Shown: positions 7,911 through 15,504 of the stretch, piece by piece
How the letters are laid out: each line of letters opens with the position of its first letter
Numbering within the stretch: the first letter of the stretch is position 1
From: JAPYTY01 sp036338435
GTDB taxonomy: Bacteria; Acidobacteriota; UBA6911; RPQK01; JADFOI01
Assembly: GCA_036338435.1 (NCBI GenBank)
Contig: JAYZCG010000051.1
Coordinates: 1-64,000 of the forward strand
Length of the DNA: 64,000 nt
Direction of reading: 5' to 3'
Made by a program: the position numbers and the translations under genes
Notes under the pieces: model-generated
What the model was told of the DNA's origin: nothing
The model's database searches: none
Seen by the model: the letters and a program-made list of their open reading frames with translations, nothing else

Positions 7911-8678
7911 TCAGGGCCGACTTCGGGTCGGTCGTTGCCAGGGACTTAAGTGTTTCTCTGCCCAGCCGATGAGTTGGTCACCTAGGAATCCTAGGATAGC
8001 TGTCAAGGCCAATCCCGCAAATACCTTCTCCGTTTCCAGCAGCTGGCCAGCGTTAGCGATGAAGTAACCAATCCCTACCTCGGAGATGATCATCTCCGCG
8101 GCGATAACCAGAATGAAGGAGACGGAAAAACTGATGCGGAGGGCAGCAAAAATAATAGGTAACGAGGCGGGCAGTGCTACTTTGCGAAATATGTCGCTAT
8201 CTCGCGCTCCCAGATTTCTACAAGCCATAATGGTCACACGATTAACTCCATTTACACCGGCCATGGTGTTAATGACCATGATGTAAAATACCCCGCTGAC
8301 AACTAGCACTATCTTGTAGGCATCCCACAAACCGAACCAGATAATCATAAGCGGAACCAAAGCAATCTTAGGTATGGGAAAGGTGGCCGCCACCAGTGGA
8401 TAGAAGGCGGCACGGAGACGAGGATACCAGCCAATCAGTAGCCCAATGCCAATGCCCAGCAACGAGCCCAGTCCCAGCCCTAAGATGATGCGACGACCAG
8501 TCGCCAGAACATCCGATACCAAATCCCCGCTCAGTAGATAGGCGTAAAGCGCAGAGACCACCAAAGAGGGTGCGGGAAGTATCACAATCTGAATTCCCAG
8601 GCCGCGGACTACCAACTCCCAACCAGCCAGAAAAATAAAAACCGTCAGTATGCTGATGTGTAGGTGCCTACTCTTCAC
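7911..8678 (-). CDS. NitT/TauT-type ABC transporter permease
   Basis: This 255-residue integral membrane protein has about six transmembrane segments. The cytoplasmic coupling ('EAA') loop is visible as ACRNLGARDSDIFRKV followed by ALPASLP, the form found in SsuC/TauC permeases. It is the last gene of a minus-strand operon (deacetylase, ATPase, permease) and ends 62 bases from the convergent binding-protein gene. It should form the membrane pore of the importer with its neighbours at 8724-9557 and 6775-7848. No other transporter genes are nearby. Confidence 0.9.
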   Translation of the reverse strand: MKSRHLHISILTVFIFLAGWELVVRGLGIQIVILPAPSLVVSALYAYLLSGDLVSDVLATGRRIILGLGLGSLLGIGIGLLIGWYPRLRAAFYPLVAATFPIPKIALVPLMIIWFGLWDAYKIVLVVSGVFYIMVINTMAGVNGVNRVTIMACRNLGARDSDIFRKVALPASLPIIFAALRISFSVSFILVIAAEMIISEVGIGYFIANAGQLLETEKVFAGLALTAILGFLGDQLIGWAEKHLSPWQRPTRSRP

Positions 8679-8723
8679 GTTTACTCCACCAATGTTGCTT
8701 GCCCATACATCTCAACATCTTCG

Positions 8724-9557
8724 TTAGGGCCGTCCCGACGTCGCCTCTCGCGAGATGGTTTTGACGACCTCCTCACGTAGGATCTGGTAAAGCCTATCGT
8801 AGACTCGAGTGTAGTCCGCAGAAGCACGAACGGTTGGAAGGCGCGGGCGAGGTAAATTGACATCAACTATCTCTTTAATTCGGGCGTCAGGGCCGGCGGA
8901 GAATACGCCAATTCGATCCCCTAGCAGAATAGCCTCTTCGAGACTGTGGGTGACAAACAAAACCGTCTTTTCCGAACCCTCCCAAATACGTAGCAGTTCT
9001 TCCTGCATAATCATACGAGTCTGTGCATCCAGTGCCCCAAAGGGTTCGTCCATTAACAAAAGCGGAGGATCTAAAGCCAGGGCGCGGGCCAATCCAACCC
9101 GCTGTTTCATTCCACCTGAAATCTCACTTGGAAAATTGTGCCGAAAAGGAGTCAACCCCATCAATTCAATGTAGTGATCGGCCAGCTCCAACCGACGCGA
9201 TTTGGAGATTCGATTTACCTCCAACCCAAACAAGATATTCCCCTCCACGGTACGCCAATCTAGCAGTGCAAACTCCTGCCACACTACGATCGCCTCCGGC
9301 GAAGTCTTCACCACCCGATCTCCCGCCAAGTGGACCTCCCCACCGGAGGGGGTATCCAGACCTGCGATCAAACGCAGGAGTGTGCTCTTTCCACATCCGC
9401 TCGGGCCAACCAGTACAAAGAACTCAGATTCTGCAACTTGGAGGCTTACTTCGCCCAGCACTCGAACTTCTGCCAGATCCCTGCGCCAGCCGGGGTAACG
9501 CTTAGAAACCCCCCTTACCTCAAGTGCGGGGACAGGACCAATATCGGAATCTACCAA
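8724..9557 (-). CDS. NitT/TauT-type ABC transporter ATP-binding protein
   Basis: This is a complete nucleotide-binding subunit: Walker A GPSGCGKST (51-59), a Q-loop glutamine in VVWQEFALLDW (about residue 94), signature SGGMKQR (147-153), Walker B LLLMDEPFGALD (Asp170, Glu171) and the switch histidine in VTHSLEEA. The Q-loop followed by LLDW or LLPW and the SGGMKQR signature are typical of SsuB/TauB/NrtD-type importers. It lies 45 bases upstream of the permease on the same strand. It powers uptake of the same unknown substrate. Confidence 0.93.
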   Translation of the reverse strand: MVDSDIGPVPALEVRGVSKRYPGWRRDLAEVRVLGEVSLQVAESEFFVLVGPSGCGKSTLLRLIAGLDTPSGGEVHLAGDRVVKTSPEAIVVWQEFALLDWRTVEGNILFGLEVNRISKSRRLELADHYIELMGLTPFRHNFPSEISGGMKQRVGLARALALDPPLLLMDEPFGALDAQTRMIMQEELLRIWEGSEKTVLFVTHSLEEAILLGDRIGVFSAGPDARIKEIVDVNLPRPRLPTVRASADYTRVYDRLYQILREEVVKTISREATSGRP

Positions 9558-9748
9558 GGTCGGATTGTCAGTTGTCAGGGTCTATCACTCCTTCCCCACT
9601 GTAGCTACGGAATAAGAGAGTTCTCCTATCAACGTCAGGGGCCCATACTCTACGTTTATAAACAAAACTAGCCCCAGCAGTGCCCAGGCTGAAAACCCGT
9701 AGTTCCTCCATCCATTGCGGGTATGGCGCTATCTCCGCGCACTTTACC

Positions 9749-10648
9749 TTAAGCTAGGTAGTGCTCCCGATACCAGTCGGCGATTTCCTCACGTCTGGCA
9801 AACCAGACTTTTTCACGGCCCTTCAAATACTCCAGGATGCGGTATAGGGTGGGTATCCTATGGGGCTGCCCGATAACGTGCGGGTGGACACCTAAGTTCA
9901 TAACCCTCCCGCTCTTCTCGCCCTCTCGGTAGAGGGTCTCAAAATTATCCTTCACAATCTGAAACACCGTCTCGGGAGGATGGGATTGACGCATAAAAAG
10001 GGGGTAGTCGTTGATCTCTGTGGTATAGGGAATAGAAAGGACAGTCCGATCACCGACCTGGATGGGATAGGGTTGATCGTCGTTAACAAAGTCACAGAAA
10101 AAATCGATGCCCTCTTCGGCTAACAGGGACAGAGTATTGCGGGTGGGACTGACGGAGGGAGACAGCCAACCCCTGGCGGGGTGACCCACCACCTCCCGAT
10201 ACTCGTCCAAGGTGGCCTTCAGATAGGCTCTCTCTGCCTCTAGATCCCCCGAGAAATTAACCAGCAGATCGTTCTCGACACGGGAATGGGCTACGAACTC
10301 CCACTCTCGTTTCTTCATGGCTTCCAGGATACGTGGCAATCGCTTGCCCAATGAGGTATTGATAGTAGCGCTGGCCCGAAGTTCGTGTTGGTCAAAAGCT
10401 TCCAGGATTCTCCAGAATCCAACCCGGTGTCCATACTCCCTCCAGGTATGGTTGACCAAGTCAGGAACTCCAGCTGGCAAGGGGATGGGAAGAACGTTGG
10501 GACCCCCAGGATAGGTCATTTTACCCTCCTCAGGCACGGGATCCCAACACTCCACGTTAACGGTAAGAATGACCGCAATCTGAGCACCTCCCGGCCAACG
10601 TAGGGGCTTCCGATCCACGATGGGAGAGTAGTCGTAGTAGTATTCCAT
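9749..10648 (-). CDS. Polysaccharide deacetylase family protein, PuuE (allantoinase)-like
   Basis: The protein has a NodB-fold of the PuuE/HpPgdA subfamily. It begins with a tyrosine-rich segment and SPIVDRKPLRWP, then ILTVNVECWD, YGHRVGFWRILEAFD, FVAHSRVEND and GWLSPSVSPT. The canonical metal sites look altered: the Asp of the 'FDVD' strand is Asn31, and the second His of HxxxH is Glu125. PuuE-type allantoinases are described as metal-independent, so a PuuE-like amide hydrolase acting on a small nitrogen compound fits better than glycan deacetylation. It leads the minus-strand operon with the transporter ATPase and permease. Confidence 0.75.
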   Translation of the reverse strand: MEYYYDYSPIVDRKPLRWPGGAQIAVILTVNVECWDPVPEEGKMTYPGGPNVLPIPLPAGVPDLVNHTWREYGHRVGFWRILEAFDQHELRASATINTSLGKRLPRILEAMKKREWEFVAHSRVENDLLVNFSGDLEAERAYLKATLDEYREVVGHPARGWLSPSVSPTRNTLSLLAEEGIDFFCDFVNDDQPYPIQVGDRTVLSIPYTTEINDYPLFMRQSHPPETVFQIVKDNFETLYREGEKSGRVMNLGVHPHVIGQPHRIPTLYRILEYLKGREKVWFARREEIADWYREHYLA

Positions 10649-10982
10649 GAATTTAGTCCCTCTTAATTTGCCAGACTCATCCCAGCACCGACGCTCCTAG
10701 ATTCTCATGACAGATTCTTCCCTGGACCTACCGTGATCGGATGGGAATCCACTTTGCGGGGGGAGTATATCGGGCTGTTAAACGCGGGTCAAGGATGGCC
10801 TAGGAGAGTAATCTGGAGGCTGTGGAGCAAGCAATGCATTATTTGCCCATCCATGACTGACTACAGCTTATAATCTTACTAATCCAGTTACCCTGCACTC
10901 TTTAACTATCCCCAGGAAAGCCAGCATAGAACTATTTTCAGCTTCGTATCTACTAGCGCAGAATCCTTACTATAATGAGTTG
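10649..10982. other. Intergenic region without a supported gene
   Basis: These 334 bases separate two minus-strand genes. A plus-strand frame near 10700-10865 reads an uninterrupted but start-less peptide (about 50 codons, including FFPGPTVIGWES). It faintly recalls the 'PTVxGWxxHExQWRG' motif of DUF2298-type membrane proteins, which is too little to call a relic. The space should also hold the promoter of the deacetylase operon, but no good -35/-10 pair stood out. Confidence 0.3.
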
Positions 10983-12179
10983 TCAAGTCCTGTGGAAATT
11001 TCCCTCTGATTGAAACCTTCGCACGAAACGTTGATCAATGTAGTTCTTGAGCTTCATGACCCAGTGTCCCTCTGCTGATCGTCCCCATTTGGTTCCCAGA
11101 GCAGTACCATCTCCCATGTTAAGTAGGGCAAGAAAATCAGTCTGAGGACTATAACAACGAAGGGGCCTTCCCATAACAGCTGCACGAATATTGTTAGTGA
11201 TCAGGGGGCCCTGTCGGACTGCGTAAACGCCGGCCTTAGGGGTTTGGGGATAATCAACCAAGGTAGAACAGTCCCCAACTGCAAACAGGTTGTCATAACC
11301 CTCAACTTGCAGGGTTGAACCGACCCGGACAAACCCCTGTAGGTCAGTTGGAAGCCCAGATTCTCGGAAAATTGGCCAACAAGCAGCTCCTGTAACCCAC
11401 AGGACTGCCTGACAGGAGATACATTCTCCATCGTCGAGTTCTACTTGATCATGTCGGACGGTAACTACTCGCCGTTTGCAACAAATTTTCAGCCCTCGCT
11501 TCTCACTTTTGCGATGGACTCGATGAATCAGCGATTCGGGATAACCGTCCAAAATATGTGGACCTCTCTCCAACAACATGACTTGAATTAAGGTGGAAAC
11601 CTCTTGTTGAAGGCGTTGCTGCAAAGTAAAGGCTACTTCGACACCTCCTATACCACCACCCACTACCACCACTTGAAAGGGGGAGGGCGAGTTGTGCATT
11701 TTCGCTTGTTCGATTATGCGTTCGATCTGGTGAACGAATCGCCCGATGGGGCGAGTTGCAATAGCATGTTCACGTACACCAGGTATATCGGATTGCAAAA
11801 CTGTCGAGCCGATGTTGAAAGAGGCCAGATCATATCTAATGGAAGTTTGATTTTCCATAAAAATGCGTTGGCATTGAGAATCAATGCTGACGGCTCGGGC
11901 AACAACGACACGAGACTGGGCTTTCTCTGCCAAGCTTTTGACGTCAATCTCCAATTCTTCTTTCCGATAATGACCTGCGATTAGTCCCGGGACCATTCCC
12001 GAATAGACAGCCATGGGCGTATCAACAATGAGCGTTAGACGACTGTGAGGCGGGGGTTTTGTGGCAAAGTTGCGAAGGACCTGGATATGGGAATGACCCC
12101 CTCCGACTAAAACAATGTCCTTGCGACGATTAGCTACTTGATCAATTACGCCCATTGAACAAATAGTACCATCCATCAC
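10983..12179 (-). CDS. FAD-dependent pyridine nucleotide-disulfide oxidoreductase (NDH-2/SelD N-domain-like family)
   Basis: A Rossmann FAD motif, VLVGGGHSH (about residues 23-31), opens the protein. A second GGG motif (VVVVGGGIGGVEVAF) binds NAD(P)H, and DNLFAVGDCS near the C-terminus contacts FAD, the standard two-dinucleotide plan of NDH-2-like enzymes. The GGGHSH start, MAVYSGMVPGLIAGHY and TPKAGVYAVRQGP segments match the family that occurs alone or fused to the N-terminus of selenophosphate synthetase. No SelD domain is present. The first ATG gives an 8-residue extension before the second methionine (MGVID); either could be the start. Substrate and acceptor are unknown. A T-tract-rich curved region lies upstream. 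Confidence 0.75.
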   Translation of the reverse strand: MMDGTICSMGVIDQVANRRKDIVLVGGGHSHIQVLRNFATKPPPHSRLTLIVDTPMAVYSGMVPGLIAGHYRKEELEIDVKSLAEKAQSRVVVARAVSIDSQCQRIFMENQTSIRYDLASFNIGSTVLQSDIPGVREHAIATRPIGRFVHQIERIIEQAKMHNSPSPFQVVVVGGGIGGVEVAFTLQQRLQQEVSTLIQVMLLERGPHILDGYPESLIHRVHRKSEKRGLKICCKRRVVTVRHDQVELDDGECISCQAVLWVTGAACWPIFRESGLPTDLQGFVRVGSTLQVEGYDNLFAVGDCSTLVDYPQTPKAGVYAVRQGPLITNNIRAAVMGRPLRCYSPQTDFLALLNMGDGTALGTKWGRSAEGHWVMKLKNYIDQRFVRRFQSEGNFHRT

Positions 12180-12254
12180 TTTAAATTTTGTGAGAATTAA
12201 AAACGCGGAACAAAGAGGACAACGAACATCAACTTCAATGCCCTACTTGACCTT

Positions 12255-12360
12255 AAGTTCTATTTTTTAATATTTTTACCTATTTAACTATTTTTATACT
12301 TATTTATTATAATAATATATCCTAAATTATATAAATAAACAGTAATTTAAACCTAAATTT
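12255..12360. promoter_or_regulatory. AT-rich segment with phased T-tracts (predicted DNA bend)
   Basis: About 105 bases are almost pure A/T between genes of ordinary composition. T-runs are centred near 12265, 12275, 12284, 12293 and 12304, a spacing close to one helical turn, which is the known arrangement for intrinsic curvature. It lies 75-180 bases upstream of the minus-strand FAD oxidoreductase start and just downstream of the amidohydrolase stop. It could be an upstream promoter element or a nucleoid-protein binding region. Confidence 0.5.
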
Positions 12361-12387
12361 CCTATCGGGAAGTGTGGGGCAAGCTCA

Positions 12388-13797
12388 TTACTGCGGTTGG
12401 CTGCGCTCGCCAAAATGGCGGATATGTTCGGTCAATAGAACTTTGGGGTCTAAAATTAGACCATCTTTGATGACCAAATCAATCTTTTGGGTATTGCTAA
12501 TATCTTCCAGAGGATCCGCATTCAAGAGAATCAAGTCCGCGTATTTTCCCACCTCCACAGTTCCCAGATCCTTTTCTCTGGCTATGACTCTGGCATTACT
12601 TAAAGTCGCGACCTTCAAGACTTCCATGGGAGTAAGTCCAGCCTGGACGAAAAGCTCTAGCTCCTGGTGCATGCTCCAACCAGGCAACGCTCCATCAGGT
12701 GCGGCCGCTTGGGAATCGGTGCCCATAATTAAAAAGCCGCCTGCACGGTAGAATCGGCGTGTCACCTCCTGCATGAGCTCCAATGTTTTAGCCCATTCTG
12801 CACGTTCCTCCGGCCCATAGGTTCCATAGCGATTAGCACGATCGTACTGCTTGGGCATATATCGAAAGGCAGGGTCAGCGTTTAATTCCGGAGTATTTCT
12901 CACCACAAAGCCGCGATAGTGGTTAATCAATGTAGGGTCCAGGTAGACATTATTCTCTACCATCCGTTCTATGAGATAATCTACCTTGTCTAGGTTGACC
13001 ACCCGGTTTAGTCGACCATAGTAGTATTTGAAAAAATGCTCGCGGTTGCCCCAATCAAAATCGGAGGGAAACGGAGGGTTTTCATCGATACAATCCTCCA
13101 TGAGGTCTGTCACATGTTCGATCCCGTCTAAGCCCCCCTCCACAGCAGCTAAGGCTCCAGGGTTGAGTCGGGTATGGCCATAGACGAGTAATCCGTGGGC
13201 GTGAGCTACTTCCACAATTTCCTTGAGTTCATCTAACTCATAGCCGGTCACCTTAATCCCATCTACGCCGCGGTTCACCAAATACTCAGCCATAGCTCTG
13301 GGGCTTTTAAATTTCCCAGATTTTACTGTTCGCGGATTTATCCCCATGCCTGAAACGACCAACCGGGGAGCCAGCGCATTGCCGACAACAATCTCCTCTC
13401 GAAAGTCTAAGATTTTGTCTACATCAGTGCCTACATCTCGAACTGTGGTCACCCCGTGGGCCAGATAGAGATAGGACAAAAAGGGAGCACTATAATGAAC
13501 GTGAACATCGATCAATCCGGGAATGACGTATTTATTTCGACCATTGATTCGGCGAGTTTTGGGAGGAATCTGGGCACGATCTGATTGGCTAATTTGGTGG
13601 ATTCGATTCTCTGCAACAAGGATGGTAACTCCATTGACAGGTGGTGCCCCCGTACCATCAACAAGGGTTACATTCTCAATGGCAACGAAGGCGTCCCGGA
13701 CGGGTGGCAACACGGCTTGACCTAAAGCGGATTGGACTAGGAATATACATCCGAAGATGAAAATCAATGCTGGCTGGGATCTGTCTACCCCTCGCAT
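12388..13797 (-). CDS. Secreted metal-dependent amidohydrolase (imidazolonepropionase/prolidase-like)
   Basis: A signal peptide (residues 9-26, cleaved near ALGQA) precedes an amidohydrolase-superfamily barrel. Metal ligands are in place: HVH (His99, His101) after PGLIDV, Lys182 in GIKVTG as the likely carboxylated bridging lysine, His208 in YGHT, His228 in IEHVTD, and Asp361 in MGTDS. The C-terminal composite domain ends with VGKYADLILLNADPLEDI. Members hydrolyse cyclic amides, dipeptides or similar substrates, and secreted versions are frequent in Acidobacteria and Bacteroidetes. The exact substrate cannot be told. It is transcribed alone; the next gene upstream is divergent. Confidence 0.85.
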   Translation of the reverse strand: MRGVDRSQPALIFIFGCIFLVQSALGQAVLPPVRDAFVAIENVTLVDGTGAPPVNGVTILVAENRIHQISQSDRAQIPPKTRRINGRNKYVIPGLIDVHVHYSAPFLSYLYLAHGVTTVRDVGTDVDKILDFREEIVVGNALAPRLVVSGMGINPRTVKSGKFKSPRAMAEYLVNRGVDGIKVTGYELDELKEIVEVAHAHGLLVYGHTRLNPGALAAVEGGLDGIEHVTDLMEDCIDENPPFPSDFDWGNREHFFKYYYGRLNRVVNLDKVDYLIERMVENNVYLDPTLINHYRGFVVRNTPELNADPAFRYMPKQYDRANRYGTYGPEERAEWAKTLELMQEVTRRFYRAGGFLIMGTDSQAAAPDGALPGWSMHQELELFVQAGLTPMEVLKVATLSNARVIAREKDLGTVEVGKYADLILLNADPLEDISNTQKIDLVIKDGLILDPKVLLTEHIRHFGERSQPQ

Positions 13798-13999
13798 AGT
13801 ATGACCTCCGTGGGAGGAGTTGTATCACAAAGACAAGGAAGAACAAATAACTGATAGCTATCTAACCCATCCGTTCCAGGGCTCACCTCCAACCGGAATC
13901 AGAATTATTCCTGTTCTACAGCACTATATTAAGCTAGTATGATGGAGTCATGTTCCTGTCGAATGTGTGCGGTGGTCTATATTTCGTGGCTTAAACCAA

Positions 14000-14461
14000 A
14001 TGGTTAAGAATAGGGCTCACAAAACCCCCGGTCGCAATGAGATTTGCCCCTGTGGTTCAGGCAAAAAATATAAACAGTGTTGTGCTCTTAGAAAAACCCG
14101 TAGTTGGGCGAGTCAATCGTGGGGAAAAGTAATTATTGGGTTAGTTGGTTTCTCGCTTGCCATCCTAATCGGGTATTCCATTGCCAAGATGGACAGCGGT
14201 GAAAGTGGCCCAACGCGATCTAACTCCAGAACACTCCAGAGCACCCCTTACTACACGGATCGTAGTATGCCGGAGGTGAACTTCACGGCGTTGAATGCGG
14301 ATCAGAAAAAAACAGTGCTGGAGAATATCAACGCAGAATACTGCATCTGCGGTTGTTCGCTTACTCTTGCCCAGTGCGTAGTTACCGACAGCACCTGTCC
14401 GATTCGAAATGGCAATATTGCCAAGATCCAATCTAAAGTAAACGAAGCGGCAGGTAGTTAA
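14000..14461 (+). CDS. SEC-C motif membrane protein with cysteine-rich C-terminus
   Basis: The N-terminus carries a SEC-C zinc motif, GRNEICPCGSGKKYKQCC, as found at the end of SecA. A single transmembrane helix (VIIGLVGFSLAILIGYSI) follows, then a linker. The C-terminal block CICGCSLTLAQC...TCPIRN resembles the 'CxCGCxxTLxxCxxxDxxCPxS' segment seen beside thioredoxin-like domains, but no thioredoxin domain is present. I start at the ATG at 14000; an in-frame GTG at 13967 adds 11 residues with no better ribosome site. The topology puts the zinc motif in the cytoplasm and the cysteine block outside. Function is unknown; a role near the translocon or in envelope redox or metal handling is speculation. 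Confidence 0.7.
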   Translation: MVKNRAHKTPGRNEICPCGSGKKYKQCCALRKTRSWASQSWGKVIIGLVGFSLAILIGYSIAKMDSGESGPTRSNSRTLQSTPYYTDRSMPEVNFTALNADQKKTVLENINAEYCICGCSLTLAQCVVTDSTCPIRNGNIAKIQSKVNEAAGS

Positions 14462-14609
14462 ATTGTTGCAATTCGATATTTTTGATCCTTGCGCTGGCCA
14501 GGATTTGTTGTTGCCGCGGTGAATATTTGAGCTGCCACTTCAGCCTAGCAGATGAATATTACTTTGACCGGCTGCACAAATTTTAGCTAACGCAGTGAGT
14601 AAAAAAGAC

Positions 14610-14639
14610 TTTAACTTTGGAGGCAACTTCGTCTAGAAT
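14610..14639 (+). promoter_or_regulatory. Possible promoter of the Gld-like ABC operon
   Basis: TTTAAC (14610-14615) and TAGAAT (14634-14639) are separated by 18 bases and lie about 60 bases before the first gene of the operon. Both boxes are imperfect. Confidence 0.3.
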
Positions 14640-14682
14640 GCTCAGTCCCAGAATTTTTGATAGAACAGCCAGGGATTAATAG

Positions 14683-14696
14683 GGTCTCAAGAGACC
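14683..14696 (+). promoter_or_regulatory. Small hairpin replacing the ribosome-binding site of the ABC ATPase gene
   Basis: GGTCTC-AA-GAGACC is a perfect 6-bp inverted repeat that ends on the base before the ATG at 14697. No purine-rich ribosome site is visible in its place. If the gene starts here, the start region could be folded in the mRNA. Alternatively the true start is the ATG at 14739 (MIEAKKLSKYFG). Confidence 0.4.
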
Positions 14697-15497
14697 ATGG
14701 ACACGATGGATACTGCAACTTCCACCAATACGGTTACAATGATTGAAGCTAAGAAGCTGAGTAAATACTTCGGCCCCTTCGTGGCCGTCGAGGATATCTC
14801 CTTTTCTATTCCCGAGGGGCAGATTGTGGCTTTTTTGGGGCCCAATGGAGCTGGAAAATCCACAACCATGAGAATCCTCACAGGTTATCTGGCTCCAAGC
14901 AAGGGGACCACCTTGATTGCAGGCCTAGACATACAGGAAAAACGAACTGCAGCAACTAGCCGCTTGGGTTACCTGCCGGAAAATGGGCCCCTTTACCTAG
15001 ATATGACACCCCTTGAACTCCTGCGATTCTTCGGTGAAGCCCGAGGGCTGGAAGAAAAAATGATCAACACACGGATTGACTATCTCAACAATCAACACTC
15101 CCTGCAAGACGTCATGGAAAAACCGATCGGGAAGCTTTCAAAAGGATATCGTCAACGGATAGGCCTTGCCCAATCCTTAATTCATGATCCGGACGTTCTT
15201 ATCATGGATGAGCCTACAGCGGGCCTCGACCCCAACCAAATTCGTGGGTTTAGGCAGGAGATTCAGAGGTTAGGAAAGACTAAAACTATCCTCATTTCCA
15301 CCCACATCCTGCAGGAAGTGGATGCAATTGCCGACCGAGTTTTGTTTTTGAATAACGGCAAGCTAGTTTTCGACGGTACGCCCGAAGAACTCAAAAAGAA
15401 CGGCTCTCTTGAAGAACCCTTTTATCGCATGACAAACCGTGGTCAGCCGGCGACCTATCGAAGCACGGAGCAACCAGTCCCAACTAAATTCGAGTAG
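14697..15497 (+). CDS. ABC transporter ATP-binding protein (GldA/CcmA type)
   Basis: The ABC-2-type ATPase has Walker A GPNGAGKST, a Q-loop leading to YLPENGPLY, signature LSKGYRQR and Walker B VLIMDEPTAGLDP, with the switch histidine in STHILQEV. The YLPE(N/H)xPLY and GYRQR features are typical of GldA and related gliding or exporter ATPases. It heads a three-gene operon: the next gene starts 8 bases after its stop and fuses the permease to a GldG-like domain, and a DUF4340 gene follows. The same set occurs in many non-gliding Bacteroidetes, Acidobacteria and Proteobacteria, so gliding is not implied. The cargo is unknown. Confidence 0.9.
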   Translation: MDTMDTATSTNTVTMIEAKKLSKYFGPFVAVEDISFSIPEGQIVAFLGPNGAGKSTTMRILTGYLAPSKGTTLIAGLDIQEKRTAATSRLGYLPENGPLYLDMTPLELLRFFGEARGLEEKMINTRIDYLNNQHSLQDVMEKPIGKLSKGYRQRIGLAQSLIHDPDVLIMDEPTAGLDPNQIRGFRQEIQRLGKTKTILISTHILQEVDAIADRVLFLNNGKLVFDGTPEELKKNGSLEEPFYRMTNRGQPATYRSTEQPVPTKFE

Positions 15498-15504
15498 GAG
15501 AATC

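Noticed and set aside
10700..10865. Start-less plus-strand frame with a PTVIGWES segment resembling DUF2298 proteins
   Set aside because: Only a few residues match and no other part of that family is visible; too weak for a pseudogene call.
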